A stretch of 64,000 nucleotides of DNA from Listeria monocytogenes (GCF_900187225.1 NZ_LT906436.1:1674001-1738000), one strand, 5' to 3'. Shown: positions 8,380 to 18,548, numbered from the stretch's first letter. The notes: a model not told the origin generated them from the sequence alone. Numbers and translations are program-made.

Positions 8380-9333
8380 TTGAGAAAAAAGTATCTTATT
8401 GCTTTAACTGTACTATTTTCGGCATTACTCATACTTACTGGCTGTTCAGATGAGAGCGATACAAAAGCGACAAAGAGTGATCAATTAACTGTTTATACAA
8501 CTGTTTACCCTTTGCAGTATTTAACAGAACAAATCGGCGGTGAGTATGTAGATGTTCATAGCATTTACCCACCAGGTTCTGATGCCCATAGCTTCGAACC
8601 AACTCAAAAAGATATGATGAAAATTGCCGATAGTGATTTATTCTTCTATATCGGACTTGGTATGGAGGGATTTGTAGATAAAGCGGAAAAAACACTCGCG
8701 AATGAACATGTCTCTTTCGTCCCTACCGCTGAAAAATTAGACTTGCCAAAAGATCCAGATGCCGCAGAAGAACATGACCTCGAAAGCGAAGAAGAACACG
8801 AACATGGCGACATTAACCCCCACGTATGGTTAAATCCTGTATACATGGAACAAATGGCAACAGTTGTAAAAGATAAATTAATCAAAGAAATGCCCGATCA
8901 AAAAGAAACTTTCGAAAAAAATTACCAGGCTGTCGAAGAAAAATTGAAAAAGCTAGATCAAGATTTCCGCACAGTTACAAAGGAAGCAAAACAAAAAGAC
9001 TTCGTGACAGCACATGCAGCCTATAGCTACTGGGAAACAGAATATGGTCTGCACCAAATTCCTATTGCTGGTGTATCAACAAGTGATGAACCTTCTCAAA
9101 AGAAATTAAAATCTATCGTTGAAAAAATCGAAGCAGAAAAAATCCCATATATTATGTTAGAACAAAACACTAACTCAAAAATAGCAGATGTTATTCAACA
9201 AGAAACAAATACAAAAACACTGACACTCCACAATTTAGAAACACTTACGCAAAAAGACATAGACCAAAAGCGTGATTATCTTTCCATAATGAACGATAAT
9301 TTAAAAGCATTAAAAGAAGGTCTTAATTATTAA
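8380..9333 (+). CDS. Zinc/manganese-type ABC transporter substrate-binding lipoprotein, orphan
   Basis: Cluster 9 (ZnuA/AdcA type) metal-binding lipoprotein. The start is TTG at 8380, 8 bases after AGGAG; the in-frame GTG at 8371 overlaps the SD. From TTG the signal peptide ends in LILTGC, with Cys22 as the lipidated residue. Metal-ligand motifs are PPGSDAHSFEP, an acidic/His-rich loop (HDLESEEEHEHGD), NPHVWLNP, TAHAAYSYW and SDEPSQKKL. No permease or ATPase gene lies next to it, unlike full znuABC operons, so it must pass zinc to a transporter encoded elsewhere or act as a zinc scavenger, as AdcAII does. Preceded by a Zur-like box. Confidence 0.88.
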   Translation: MRKKYLIALTVLFSALLILTGCSDESDTKATKSDQLTVYTTVYPLQYLTEQIGGEYVDVHSIYPPGSDAHSFEPTQKDMMKIADSDLFFYIGLGMEGFVDKAEKTLANEHVSFVPTAEKLDLPKDPDAAEEHDLESEEEHEHGDINPHVWLNPVYMEQMATVVKDKLIKEMPDQKETFEKNYQAVEEKLKKLDQDFRTVTKEAKQKDFVTAHAAYSYWETEYGLHQIPIAGVSTSDEPSQKKLKSIVEKIEAEKIPYIMLEQNTNSKIADVIQQETNTKTLTLHNLETLTQKDIDQKRDYLSIMNDNLKALKEGLNY

Positions 9334-9374
9334 AAAAGAAAGGCGCTCTATTTACTTAGAGTGCCTTTCTTTTA
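9334..9374. terminator. Bidirectional terminator between the lipoprotein gene and menE
   Basis: Long stem AAAGAAAGGCGCTCTA/TAGAGTGCCTTTCTTT with 6-base loop; A-run and T-run on both sides. Its arm overlaps the last codons of menE. Confidence 0.88.
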
Positions 9375-10761
9375 ATTTATTGCGTTGAATTTTACCAGAT
9401 GCTGTTTTAGGTAGATTTTCGACAATCGTAATTTGTTTAGGAATTTTATAACTAGCTAAGTTTGTTTGGCAGATGCGGCGTAATTCATCTTCATCAAATG
9501 TTTCTGCGACAACGATAAAAGCGACGGGAACACTCCCCCATTTATCGTCAGTTTTACCGACAACAGCCACTTCTTTCACGCCCTCATACTCGGAAATGAC
9601 ATGTTCTATTTCAGTAGGATAAATGTTCTCTCCTCCCGAAATAATCAAATCAGAACGACGCTCTAACACAAATAAAAAGCCTTCTTCATCCAAATAGCCG
9701 ATATCACCGGTTTTGAACCAACCATCCACAAACGAAGCTTCTGTCGCTTTTTTATTATGTAAATATCCAGGTGTAATCGATGGTCCTTTTAGTAAAATTT
9801 CTCCGTCATCCGCAATTTTCACTTCTGCTGGAAATAACGCTTTACCTGAAGAACCGATTTTATTTAAGGCATCTTTCGGTGGCAAAGTAACGATTTGTGA
9901 AGCTGTTTCTGTCATACCAAATGACTGCACTAAGGGAATGTCACGCTGTTTGCAAATTTCCAAAACGGTTTTACTAGCAGGACCGCCGCCCAGCAAAATG
10001 GTTCGTACATTCGGATGATAACTGCCACCATGTATTTTCAACAATCGTTCCAACATAGAAGTCACAACCGATATCGTGGAAACTTTACCACTTTCAAGCA
10101 ATTGCGTGATTTTTTCTTCATCGAAATGCTCTTCCAAATATACGGGAATTCCGTAAATCACCGAACGCATCATAATCGATAAGCCGCTAATATGGAAAAT
10201 CGGAACAGCACAGAGCCAGCTATCTTTCTCTGTTAAACCTAAATTTAGCACAGAGGCAACTGCGCTCCACCAGTGATTCTCATAAGTCTGTATGACACCT
10301 TTTGGCTTACCCGTGGTCCCTGACGTATACATAATGGAAGCTGTGCGTGATAAATCCCAAGTTTCAAGTAATTCTGGCTCTTTATAATCTGTTTCCGCTA
10401 ATTCAGAATAACTTATTCCAGCCCCTACCTTATCTTCAAAAGTATCCGCCACAATCACTTGTTTTACTTCAGCGTTCGCAAGTTGATATGCTATCTCTTT
10501 TTTCGTCAAACGATTATTCAGAAATAAAGTGACCGCACCGAGTTGTTGCAGCGCATGAATGAGCAAAAACGTCATCCGATCATTCTTTCCAAGCAATGCA
10601 ATCATCTCGTCTTTTCTAATGCCTAATGCGAATAATTTACCCGCAAGTCGCTCTACTGCTTCACTTATTTCTTCAAATGTTTCTTCTTTTCCTTCAAAAA
10701 CGAGTGCGGTCTCTTTAGGAGAAAGCCGCACTCGTTTTTGAAGCCAGTTTGTCATGTCCAT
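9352..10761 (-). CDS. menE: O-succinylbenzoate-CoA ligase
   Basis: Activates o-succinylbenzoate to its CoA thioester for menaquinone synthesis. A 469-residue ANL-superfamily enzyme: the ATP loop MYTSGTTGKPKG is at about 144-155, the hinge region has GWFKTGDIGYL and ERRSDLIISGGENIYP, and the C-terminal catalytic lysine is in PKTASGKIQR. It is the last gene of menF-D-H-B-E, 15 bases after menB, and ends in the shared terminator. The gene for the enzyme that supplies its substrate (menC) is not in the window. Confidence 0.95.
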   Translation of the reverse strand: MDMTNWLQKRVRLSPKETALVFEGKEETFEEISEAVERLAGKLFALGIRKDEMIALLGKNDRMTFLLIHALQQLGAVTLFLNNRLTKKEIAYQLANAEVKQVIVADTFEDKVGAGISYSELAETDYKEPELLETWDLSRTASIMYTSGTTGKPKGVIQTYENHWWSAVASVLNLGLTEKDSWLCAVPIFHISGLSIMMRSVIYGIPVYLEEHFDEEKITQLLESGKVSTISVVTSMLERLLKIHGGSYHPNVRTILLGGGPASKTVLEICKQRDIPLVQSFGMTETASQIVTLPPKDALNKIGSSGKALFPAEVKIADDGEILLKGPSITPGYLHNKKATEASFVDGWFKTGDIGYLDEEGFLFVLERRSDLIISGGENIYPTEIEHVISEYEGVKEVAVVGKTDDKWGSVPVAFIVVAETFDEDELRRICQTNLASYKIPKQITIVENLPKTASGKIQRNKLKERHSK

Positions 10762-10776
10762 TTTTACACCTTCAAA

Positions 10777-11595
10777 TCAAGGGAATTTTGGAAATTGGTC
10801 AAAGTCTGGATCACGTTTTTCTTTAAAGGCATCGCGACCTTCTTTGGCTTCATCGGTTGTGTAGTATAGAAGTGTTGCGTCACCAGCTAATTGCTGAATA
10901 CCTGCTAAACCATCTGTATCCGCATTGAAAGCTGCTTTGATGAAACGCAAGGCAGTTGGACTTTTTTGTAGCATTTCTTTTGCCCATGCTACTGTTTCTT
11001 TTTCTAAATCTGCTACTGGAACAACTGTGTTAATCCAGCCCATTTCAAGTGCTTCGTCCGCTGTATATTGACGGCACATGAACCAAACTTCTTTCGCTTT
11101 CTTATGTCCGATAACACGTGCTAAATAGCCAGAACCATAGCCAGCATCAAAACTACCAACATTCGGTCCTGTTTGACCAAATTTCGCATTATCTGCTGCA
11201 ATTGTTAAGTCACATACTAATTGAAGCACATTTCCCCCACCAATGGACCAGCCTGCAACCATCGCGATAACTGGTTTTGGAATAACACGAATTAAACGTT
11301 GTAAATCAAGTACGTTTAAGCGTGGGATTTGGTCATCGCCAACGTAACCACCGTGACCGCGCACTTTTTGGTCTCCGCCAGAACAGAAAGCTTTTTCGCC
11401 TTCCCCTGTTAAAATAATCACACCAAGATTCGAATTATCACGCGCTAAGTTAAATGCATCAATCATCTCTGTTACTGTTTTTGGTGTAAATGCATTATGT
11501 ACTTCTGGACGATTAATCGTAATTTTCGCGATTCCTTCGTAACTTTCATATTTGATTTCCTCATATACTTTTTCTGTTTGCCAATTAAAACTCAT
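10777..11595 (-). CDS. menB: 1,4-dihydroxy-2-naphthoyl-CoA synthase
   Basis: Crotonase-fold enzyme that closes the second ring of the naphthoquinone. 272 residues, the standard MenB length. Visible signatures: [11 protein letters not shown] (oxyanion hole and CoA binding), [19 protein letters not shown] and [13 protein letters not shown], typical of MenB rather than other enoyl-CoA hydratases. Its ATG overlaps the menH stop (ATGA), which indicates translational coupling. Bicarbonate-type MenB enzymes have a Gly in the GQTGPNVGS region, as here. Confidence 0.96.
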   Translation of the reverse strand: MSFNWQTEKVYEEIKYESYEGIAKITINRPEVHNAFTPKTVTEMIDAFNLARDNSNLGVIILTGEGEKAFCSGGDQKVRGHGGYVGDDQIPRLNVLDLQRLIRVIPKPVIAMVAGWSIGGGNVLQLVCDLTIAADNAKFGQTGPNVGSFDAGYGSGYLARVIGHKKAKEVWFMCRQYTADEALEMGWINTVVPVADLEKETVAWAKEMLQKSPTALRFIKAAFNADTDGLAGIQQLAGDATLLYYTTDEAKEGRDAFKEKRDPDFDQFPKFP

Positions 11596-12419
11596 TTTTC
11601 TTCCTCCTTCAAAATATCTTCCAGCCAGTAATTAAGCTGACTTGAAAAGCTGTTTGGTTGTTCTAAATAAACTGCATGCCCCGCTTCTTGAATTGAAACA
11701 TGCGTACTATTTGGTAAAAGTTGATGCATTTCCTGCGCGATTTTTTCAAACTTCTCATCTAAAGCACCGGTAATGAGTAGCACTGGAAAAGTAAAGTTTG
11801 CTAAACAGTTCCAGTAAGATAGTTGTTTTCCGGTCCCCATCCCACGTAGACTCATTGCTAAACCATGCGAGTTTTGCGATAGCCGTTCTGACCTAATTCT
11901 TCTTTTCATTTCAGGAGACAAAACTTTTTGTGAAGCAAACAAAGCTAAATTTTCCCAGTAGTCCACAAAAGGCACCAAGCCCTCTTCTTCAATCCAGTCT
12001 GCCAAACGATTATCAGCCTCGATACGACTTGCGCGGATATCTTCTTGTTCAAGGCCAGGAGAGCTACTAACTAAAATAAGTCCACGCACCCTTTTTGGAA
12101 AGGTTGCTGCAAACGCAGTCGCGACCCGCCCGCCCATCGAATAGCCAAGAACAAAACATCTACTGATATTTAATTGATGTAAAATTCCAGCTAAATCCTC
12201 GCAAATATTTTCCATTGTGTAAGACGATATTTCTTCTGGGCTTGCGGTATTTCCGTGCCCAAGTAAATCTGGCGCAATAATATTAAAGCGTTCTTTCAAA
12301 CCCGAAATAATATCTTGAAATGTTTCGCTTGTTCCAGTAAAACCATGTAACATCAGTAAAGCTGGCTTTTCTCCACTTATAGCAGCTGTTAGGTGATAAT
12401 GTTGACCGTTTACTAGCAT
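11592..12419 (-). CDS. menH: 2-succinyl-6-hydroxy-2,4-cyclohexadiene-1-carboxylate synthase (MenH)
   Basis: Alpha/beta hydrolase of 275 residues that eliminates pyruvate from the MenD product. Motifs: [11 protein letters not shown] (oxyanion region), DLLGHGNT, nucleophile elbow GYSMGG, and the catalytic His in GHAVYLEQP near the C-terminus. Lies one base downstream of menD and overlaps menB, so it is tightly embedded in the operon. The context makes MenH secure although alpha/beta hydrolases are hard to assign by sequence alone. Confidence 0.93.
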   Translation of the reverse strand: MLVNGQHYHLTAAISGEKPALLMLHGFTGTSETFQDIISGLKERFNIIAPDLLGHGNTASPEEISSYTMENICEDLAGILHQLNISRCFVLGYSMGGRVATAFAATFPKRVRGLILVSSSPGLEQEDIRASRIEADNRLADWIEEEGLVPFVDYWENLALFASQKVLSPEMKRRIRSERLSQNSHGLAMSLRGMGTGKQLSYWNCLANFTFPVLLITGALDEKFEKIAQEMHQLLPNSTHVSIQEAGHAVYLEQPNSFSSQLNYWLEDILKEEEK

Positions 12420-12420
12420 A

Positions 12421-14163
12421 TTAATTTAATGCCTTCAACGCGTCCGCAATTTTAGCCCAAAGCGCTTGATGATTTGCTTTATTTTCATGACGATTTGTTT
12501 TCACTTCAATAATGTCTAATCCTTTGTGATAACTAGCTTTATCAATAGCTTCTTCTAGCTCGTCAACCGATTTCGCCTCATGATAATCCGCATCATAAAA
12601 AGCAGCTGCGAAACGGAAATCAAGTTCGGTGGAAGTACCAAACAATGATTCAAAATACTTCGGTTCATTTGCTTGAGGTAGGAACGAGAATATTCCGCCA
12701 CCATCATTATTAACAATCACAATCGTTAGGTTCATCTTATATTTTTTCGCCATAAGTAACCCGTTCATATCATGATAAAAGGACAAATCACCAATCAATA
12801 AAAACATTGGTTGGAAGACAACACTAGCACCTAACGCTGAAGAAACAACTCCATCAATACCATTAGCCCCGCGATTTGCTAGCATTTTTATTTTCTTATC
12901 AATTTGTGAAAAGTACGTATCGACATCACGAATCGGCATACTATTACCTATAAAGAGCCCTGCTTTGTCCGGCAACAAGCGGCGCAATTCCGCAACAATC
13001 TTTCCTTCTTCCAAAATGGTTGTGTTCGCCATTTCAGCCAAAACGATTTCGCGTGCCACTTTATTATACGATGTCCATCTACTTAACCACGCTGCATCTT
13101 TCGCATCGTCAGGCATATTTTGTTGCATGATATCTAGTAAGAATCGTTCATCACAGTGAATCATGTCCGTTACCGCTTTAATCGGATCTTTCCAAGCAGC
13201 ACCCGGATCCACCACATAAAAACGAATATCTGAAAGTTGTTCTAACCAGTTTTTCAGTGGTTTAGAAACTGGCATACTTCCAAAACGAATAACTACTTCT
13301 GGTGTTAATTTGTCCAAAATCTCTGCTTCTTTTAAGAATGCATCATATTGGTCAATCACTACTTCATCTAGCGCCCCGTATGAACGGAGTCCAGAAAGTG
13401 GATCAGCTAAAATCGGCCAACCTAGTTTTTTCGCTAAATCAACCATTGGCTGCTCCAATTCTTTCTTATCAATTGGTCCAACAACAAATACGCCTTTTTT
13501 ACCAGTGCATTCCGTCACCATTTTTTGAATCGAGCTATCGTCTAAAACTTCATGTGTATAATAAATATGTACGTGATGATGTTTTTTCCCGGTAGCTGTG
13601 AATGGTGAAGGTTCTAAAATCGGTACAAGCGGTTCGCGTAATGGGAAATTAAGGTGCACTGGGCCACGTGGGGTTTTCATTGCAATATCCACCGCGCGAC
13701 TTCCATGCCATTTTGCATAGCGAAGCATTTCTTCACTGTTTTCAGGAAGCGCCATATCCGTAAAATCCTTGACATGTGAACCATATAAATGTAACTGATC
13801 CATCGCTTGCGGTGCTCCAACATTTCGAAGCTCATGCGGGCGATCGGCAGTTAAAACAATTAATGGAATTTGTGATAAATTGGCTTCAGCAACTGCTGGG
13901 AAATAGTTCGCCGCTGCAGTTCCAGAAGTACAAAGTAGAACAACTGGACGTTTCGATGCTTTCGCAAGGCCTAAAGCAAAAAAGCCAGCCGAGCGTTCGT
14001 CAACATCCACATAAATCTTCAAAATCGGATGCTCTGCCATCATCAGTGCAAGCGGAGTGGAACGTGAACCCGGGCTAATAATCGCTTCTTTCACCCCGGC
14101 TTGCACAAGCTCCTCAATAAATGCAGCTAAATAATCTGTCAGCACTTGTTCGTGGTTTGTCAT
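12421..14163 (-). CDS. menD: 2-succinyl-5-enolpyruvyl-6-hydroxy-3-cyclohexene-1-carboxylate synthase
   Basis: Thiamine-diphosphate enzyme joining isochorismate and 2-oxoglutarate. 580 residues when started at the ATG at 14161-14163 (MTNHEQVL), which overlaps the menF stop as ATGA. The frame is open further upstream, but that extension lies inside menF and is not conserved-looking. Signatures: ISPGSRSTPLALM near residue 30, the glutamate that activates ThDP in that N-terminal region, ANRGANGIDG, and the ThDP/magnesium motif GDLSFYHDMN with NNDGGGIFS. Confidence 0.96.
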   Translation of the reverse strand: MTNHEQVLTDYLAAFIEELVQAGVKEAIISPGSRSTPLALMMAEHPILKIYVDVDERSAGFFALGLAKASKRPVVLLCTSGTAAANYFPAVAEANLSQIPLIVLTADRPHELRNVGAPQAMDQLHLYGSHVKDFTDMALPENSEEMLRYAKWHGSRAVDIAMKTPRGPVHLNFPLREPLVPILEPSPFTATGKKHHHVHIYYTHEVLDDSSIQKMVTECTGKKGVFVVGPIDKKELEQPMVDLAKKLGWPILADPLSGLRSYGALDEVVIDQYDAFLKEAEILDKLTPEVVIRFGSMPVSKPLKNWLEQLSDIRFYVVDPGAAWKDPIKAVTDMIHCDERFLLDIMQQNMPDDAKDAAWLSRWTSYNKVAREIVLAEMANTTILEEGKIVAELRRLLPDKAGLFIGNSMPIRDVDTYFSQIDKKIKMLANRGANGIDGVVSSALGASVVFQPMFLLIGDLSFYHDMNGLLMAKKYKMNLTIVIVNNDGGGIFSFLPQANEPKYFESLFGTSTELDFRFAAAFYDADYHEAKSVDELEEAIDKASYHKGLDIIEVKTNRHENKANHQALWAKIADALKALN

Positions 14164-15548
14164 TTCTTTATGCCTCCTAATACGCGTAACATCGGCTGGA
14201 ATTTTACTGCCGTTTCTTGTAATTCTTCTTTTGGTACTGAATCTCCAACAATCCCGCAACCAGCATAGATTAACCCCTGCGAATCGACAATTAAGCCTGA
14301 TCGAATGGCCACAGCAAACTCACCAGAACCTTTTAAGTCAACCCAGCCAATCGGTGCTCCGTAGAAACCACGATCCATTTCTTCTTTCATCCGAATAATG
14401 GCTAATCCCATTTTTTGAGGTAAACCGCCAAGAGCTGGCGTTGGATGAAGAGCTTTTACCATTTCAAGCATGGAAACATCTGGTTTTTTCTTCGCGGTAA
14501 TATTCATATATAGATGTTGAATATCACGATTTTTCAGAAGTACTGGTTGGCTAGATAACGACAATCCTGTTGTAAATGGTTTTAATGTTTCTTCCATCAT
14601 TTGCACTACATAAGAATGCTCTCGCAAGTTTTTCGCATCTTTTAACAGAGCATTTCCTAGTGCTTCGTCCGCTTCTTCAGTAGCGCCGCGCTCCGTAGAA
14701 CCGGCTACACATGACGAATGAATTTCATCCCCATTGACCGCAAGTAATCTTTCAGGAGTTGCCCCGAAAAAGACCCCTGTTCCCTTTTCAATAAGGAAGA
14801 AATAACTATTTTCTTGTGTTGCTAGCATATTTTCCAAAATAATGGCACTATCTACTTGGCGCTGGAAACGCAAGCCCATTCGTCTAGCCAGAACAACTTT
14901 TTTTACATCTTCTGAATGATTAATCATATCGATAATTTCACTCGCAGTTTCTAGGAAATGTTCTTTGCCAATCTCCTTAAAATCTGTAAGTAATGCCATT
15001 TCAGCTTCATTAACCTCTTGATGAATGATTTTTTGCCATTGATTAAAAACAGCTTCTAATTTGCTCTCCGTATCATCGGAGTAGATAGACAAATTAACAG
15101 TTAAATAACTTTTACCATCTTTATTCGTTAACATAAATAATGGTAAATAAAACAAGCCATCTTTAAAACTTTGCCATTCTTTCTCTGTATCACGCTCAGG
15201 ATCAAAGGCAAAACCACCAAAGTAAACTGGTCCAGTTGCATCTACGGTTGCATTGGTTACACTAGTTCGCAGTCTCTTCTCAATTTTCTCTTGCAGTCCA
15301 AGAAAAGCATCTTTTTTCTTCTCCGCCAAAAATTGTTTCGTTACACCAAAACCGGTCATGGTCAGTGTCATTTCTGGATTTTGCCAGAAAAAACGTTCAC
15401 CTTTAAAAGCCGTACCAGCTTTTTTAAACAATTTGACTGGAGACACTAATTCATCTAACTCAGTTACCCAGCTAAATAGAGCCGGTTGATCTTGGCTTGC
15501 GCTACGTTTCGCTTGATTAAATAAATCAAGAGGCAATTTAGTATTCAT
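14160..15548 (-). CDS. menF: Menaquinone-specific isochorismate synthase
   Basis: Converts chorismate to isochorismate, the first committed step. 462 residues with the chorismate-binding fold in the C-terminal half: VKKVVLARR (general-base Lys region), FFGATPERLL, HPTPALGGLP and GAPIGWVDLKGSGEFAVAIR, and a magnesium-binding glutamate in that last block. First gene of the operon, preceded by an AGGAGAG SD and an extended -10 promoter, divergent from menA. Confidence 0.95.
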   Translation of the reverse strand: MNTKLPLDLFNQAKRSASQDQPALFSWVTELDELVSPVKLFKKAGTAFKGERFFWQNPEMTLTMTGFGVTKQFLAEKKKDAFLGLQEKIEKRLRTSVTNATVDATGPVYFGGFAFDPERDTEKEWQSFKDGLFYLPLFMLTNKDGKSYLTVNLSIYSDDTESKLEAVFNQWQKIIHQEVNEAEMALLTDFKEIGKEHFLETASEIIDMINHSEDVKKVVLARRMGLRFQRQVDSAIILENMLATQENSYFFLIEKGTGVFFGATPERLLAVNGDEIHSSCVAGSTERGATEEADEALGNALLKDAKNLREHSYVVQMMEETLKPFTTGLSLSSQPVLLKNRDIQHLYMNITAKKKPDVSMLEMVKALHPTPALGGLPQKMGLAIIRMKEEMDRGFYGAPIGWVDLKGSGEFAVAIRSGLIVDSQGLIYAGCGIVGDSVPKEELQETAVKFQPMLRVLGGIKK

Positions 15549-15581
15549 ATGCTTATCTCTCCTTTTACATTCACATCTTCT

Positions 15582-15590
15582 ATTATACCA
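15582..15590 (-). promoter_or_regulatory. menF operon promoter (extended -10)
   Basis: On the minus strand TGGTATAAT, a perfect -10 with the extended TGN element, 34 bases before the menF ATG. No good -35 is visible, as is common for extended -10 promoters. Confidence 0.55.
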
Positions 15591-15645
15591 AAAATAGAGC
15601 TAAACTGCTTGGTTTGCGTTTTTTCTTTCATTTCGTCATTAATTA

Positions 15646-15674
15646 TTGACGTTCTTACAATATTTCCCTAAAAT
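15646..15674 (+). promoter_or_regulatory. menA promoter
   Basis: TTGACG (15646-15651), 17-base spacer, TAAAAT (15669-15674), 48 bases before the menA start. Confidence 0.6.
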
Positions 15675-15722
15675 GAAGGGTAGACATCTGAAACATATGG
15701 AAGTGAAAAAGGAGAGAAAAAC

Positions 15723-16661
15723 ATGGCTAATGCCTCAAAATCTGCACTTACAAAACAAACTGGATTTCAAAAATGGTGGACATTACTTCGTCCTCATACA
15801 CTTGTAGCCTCTTTCGTTCCAGTATTTCTTGGAACATCGGTCGCAATGAGCTACACCAGTTTTCATTTTACACGTTTTATCGTTATGCTCATTGCTTGTT
15901 TCTTTATACAAACATCCGCCAATTTATTCAATGAATATTTTGATTATAAAAAAGGACAAGATGATGAGCACTCGGTTGGAAATGGTGGTGCCATCGTCCG
16001 AAATGGTATGCGCCCAGGATTTATTTTATTCCTAGCAATTTTCTTATACATATTATCAATTCTCGGTGGTGTTTATTTATCCATTGAACTTAATTGGTAT
16101 GTAGGATTACTTGGCGCAATATGTATGCTTGTTGGCTTTCTTTATACGGGAGGACCTTACCCTATTGCTTATACGCCGTTTGGTGAAATTATGGCAGGAT
16201 TCTTTATGGGGGGAATTATTACTTTCATTTCCTTCTATATTCAAGCAGAATTTATTAGTTCGTTTATTGTATACGTATCGATTCCAGTAATGGTGCTCGT
16301 TGGTAACTTGCTACTTGCTAATAGTATTCGTGATTTAGTACCTGATAAGAAAAATGGTCGTTTAACCTTAGCTATCTTGCTAGGTCGCAAATGGGCAACC
16401 GTTTTATTCGCAGCTGCTTTTCTATTCAGTTACGTATTTGAAATCGCCCTTATTTTCACACAAGATGCTCCGTGGTGGACGCTTCTGATTTTACTTAGTT
16501 TGCCAGAAGCTATTCGAGCTGTGCGTCGTTTCATCGGTAAAACTTCGCCGATTACAATGGTCCCAGCCATGAAATCCACATCCAAAGCATTAACTATCTT
16601 CGGAATTACATTAGCCCTTGCTTACCTTTTAAGTCTATTATCGAGAAATTTATTCATGTAA
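15723..16661 (+). CDS. menA: 1,4-dihydroxy-2-naphthoate polyprenyltransferase
   Basis: UbiA-family membrane prenyltransferase that attaches the isoprenoid chain. 312 residues with eight or nine hydrophobic helices. The two Asp-rich prenyl-diphosphate sites are visible: NLFNEYFDYKKGQDD (about residues 68-82) and NSIRDLVPDKKNGR (about 200-213). An N-terminal LRPHTLVASFVPV motif is typical of MenA. Divergent from the menF operon, AAAGGAGAG before the ATG, ends in a strong terminator. Confidence 0.95.
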   Translation: MANASKSALTKQTGFQKWWTLLRPHTLVASFVPVFLGTSVAMSYTSFHFTRFIVMLIACFFIQTSANLFNEYFDYKKGQDDEHSVGNGGAIVRNGMRPGFILFLAIFLYILSILGGVYLSIELNWYVGLLGAICMLVGFLYTGGPYPIAYTPFGEIMAGFFMGGIITFISFYIQAEFISSFIVYVSIPVMVLVGNLLLANSIRDLVPDKKNGRLTLAILLGRKWATVLFAAAFLFSYVFEIALIFTQDAPWWTLLILLSLPEAIRAVRRFIGKTSPITMVPAMKSTSKALTIFGITLALAYLLSLLSRNLFM

Positions 16662-16697
16662 AAAAACTGGTTGTCCTCGTGACAACCAGTTTTTTTA
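16660..16697. terminator. Bidirectional terminator between menA and yitJ
   Basis: Stem AAAACTGGTTGTC/GACAACCAGTTTT with a 5-base loop, and T-runs in both directions. Confidence 0.92.
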
Positions 16698-18548
16698 TTT
16701 AGATCCAATTTGGACCTGCTGTTTATTTTGGGCATATTTCGCTAATTCTATCGATAAATCATATCGTAAAAATGGCGTAATAATATAAATCCCTTGGAAA
16801 TGCTCACAAATCGCATCCACTAATTCACGAGCAATTGCCATCCCTTCTTCATTTGCATGACCGTGCTCTTCCGCCTCTCTCATTCGCTCCCGTACATCAT
16901 CTGTCAAACGAATCCCGGGAACCTCATTATGCAGAAATTCCGCATTCCGACTAGACAATAATGGCATAACCCCAATAAAAAGTGGCACATCAATATTCGC
17001 TTTTTGCAAGGCTTCTTTTAATAAGATAGCTTTATTCACATCATAAATTGGCTGTGTAATAATATAATCAGCACCATATTCCACTTTTCGCTCAATTAAC
17101 CTAACCGCTTTCTCTAAGTTCAGCACATTCGGATTAAATGCCGCTCCAACATGGAATCGTGCCTTTTCTTTCAGCGACTTCCCGGTATAAGAAATTCCCT
17201 CATTGAACTTTTTAATTAGCTGAACTAATTCCACAGACCTTAAATCAAATACCGAAGATGCTCCAGGGAAATCACCTACTTTAGTTGGATCACCTGTAAT
17301 TGCAAGCACATCATGCAGCCCCAATTTATGAAATCCCATCACATGCGAATGCATCCCAACCAAATTATGATCCCGTGTCGTCAAATGAATGAGTGGTTTA
17401 ATACCATATTCATGCTTCAAAATCGAAGCAAGCGCCATATTACTAATCCGCGGCGTGGCAAGCGAATTATCCGAAATCGTAATCGCATCAACGCCTGCCT
17501 CGTCAAGTGCCTGGGCTCCTTCAAAAAATTTCGTCGTATCAAAAGTCCGCGGCGGATCTAGTTCAACCAAAATCGTTAAACGTTCCTTCACTTTATCAAG
17601 CAAACGTTCACCAGAATCCACATCCTCCACTTCTTCTGGAACAAGTTCCAATATCGGCCGAACTTCTTTTTCCAAAATGGGTTTTGTTGTTTCAAGGCCT
17701 TTTCGCAAAGCGCGGATATGGTCTGGTGTCGTGCCACAACAACCACCAATAATCCGAGCGCCTTCTTGCCGAAAAACCTCCCCATAATGTTCAAAATAAT
17801 CCGTATCAGACTGATAAATCACTTTTCCTTCTTGCATCTCTGGCAAACTAGCATTGGGATAAACTGCCAAATAAGCATTATCATACAGCGGCACTGTTTC
17901 AAGAGCACGCGCCATGTGATACGGACCAAGACGGCAATTAATACCAACTACATCCGCCCCCAGCGCAATAAGCTCTTCCAGCGCATCCGGCAATTTTTTC
18001 CCGTTTTGCAAAATACCCGGTTCATGCATAGAAACATTCGCAACTACTGGTAAATCAGTAGTCTCGCGAAGAATTTTCAACACTGTCTTAAGCTCATCTA
18101 AATCATAATATGTTTCTAGCAAAATCGCATCCACGCCATCTAACAAAAAACAGTATAGCTGCTCCCTAAAACTTCGCTTGATTTCTTCGAGTGGAGCCGC
18201 CGGAAGTCTTGCATCTACAGCGCCATTTATTCCGCCAATCGTCCCAAAAATATACGTTCCAGTCCCTCTTGCCGCTTCCTTTGCCAATCGAATAGCTGCT
18301 TGATTAATACGCTTCACTTCATCCTCTAAACCATATCGCGCTAATTTAATATAATTTGCGCCATACGTATTCGTTTGGATAATATCCGCCCCAGCACCAA
18401 TGTACGCTTTATGAATCGCAACAATATCTTCCGGATGAGACAAATTTAGCTCCTCAAACGAACGATCCACTCCATAAGAATAAAGCAAAGTGCCCATCGC
18501 ACCGTCAGCAATTAATACTTTTTCGCTTAAATCTTTTCTTAAATTCAC
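16695..18548 (-). CDS. yitJ: Bifunctional homocysteine S-methyltransferase / methylenetetrahydrofolate reductase
   Basis: 617 residues in two domains. N-terminal half (about 1-290): homocysteine methyltransferase with DGAMGTLL and zinc ligands in INCRLGP and GGCCGTTPDH. C-terminal half (about 320-600): MTHFR-like barrel beginning LTILVELDPPRTFD, with ITQPIYD. Likely role: supplies methyl-tetrahydrofolate and regenerates methionine. Start is GTG at 18546-18548, overlapping the metC stop (GTGA), so the two are translationally coupled. Last gene of the methionine operon. Similar to B. subtilis YitJ. Confidence 0.93.
   Translation of the reverse strand: MNLRKDLSEKVLIADGAMGTLLYSYGVDRSFEELNLSHPEDIVAIHKAYIGAGADIIQTNTYGANYIKLARYGLEDEVKRINQAAIRLAKEAARGTGTYIFGTIGGINGAVDARLPAAPLEEIKRSFREQLYCFLLDGVDAILLETYYDLDELKTVLKILRETTDLPVVANVSMHEPGILQNGKKLPDALEELIALGADVVGINCRLGPYHMARALETVPLYDNAYLAVYPNASLPEMQEGKVIYQSDTDYFEHYGEVFRQEGARIIGGCCGTTPDHIRALRKGLETTKPILEKEVRPILELVPEEVEDVDSGERLLDKVKERLTILVELDPPRTFDTTKFFEGAQALDEAGVDAITISDNSLATPRISNMALASILKHEYGIKPLIHLTTRDHNLVGMHSHVMGFHKLGLHDVLAITGDPTKVGDFPGASSVFDLRSVELVQLIKKFNEGISYTGKSLKEKARFHVGAAFNPNVLNLEKAVRLIERKVEYGADYIITQPIYDVNKAILLKEALQKANIDVPLFIGVMPLLSSRNAEFLHNEVPGIRLTDDVRERMREAEEHGHANEEGMAIARELVDAICEHFQGIYIITPFLRYDLSIELAKYAQNKQQVQIGSK

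Noticed and set aside
14164-14259. N-terminal extension of menD by 32 codons
   Set aside because: Lies wholly inside menF, lacks an SD, and menD family proteins begin at MTNHEQ with an ATGA overlap.
17389-17787. 132-codon frame antisense to yitJ
   Set aside because: No SD and no family match; a shadow of a well-supported gene on the other strand.
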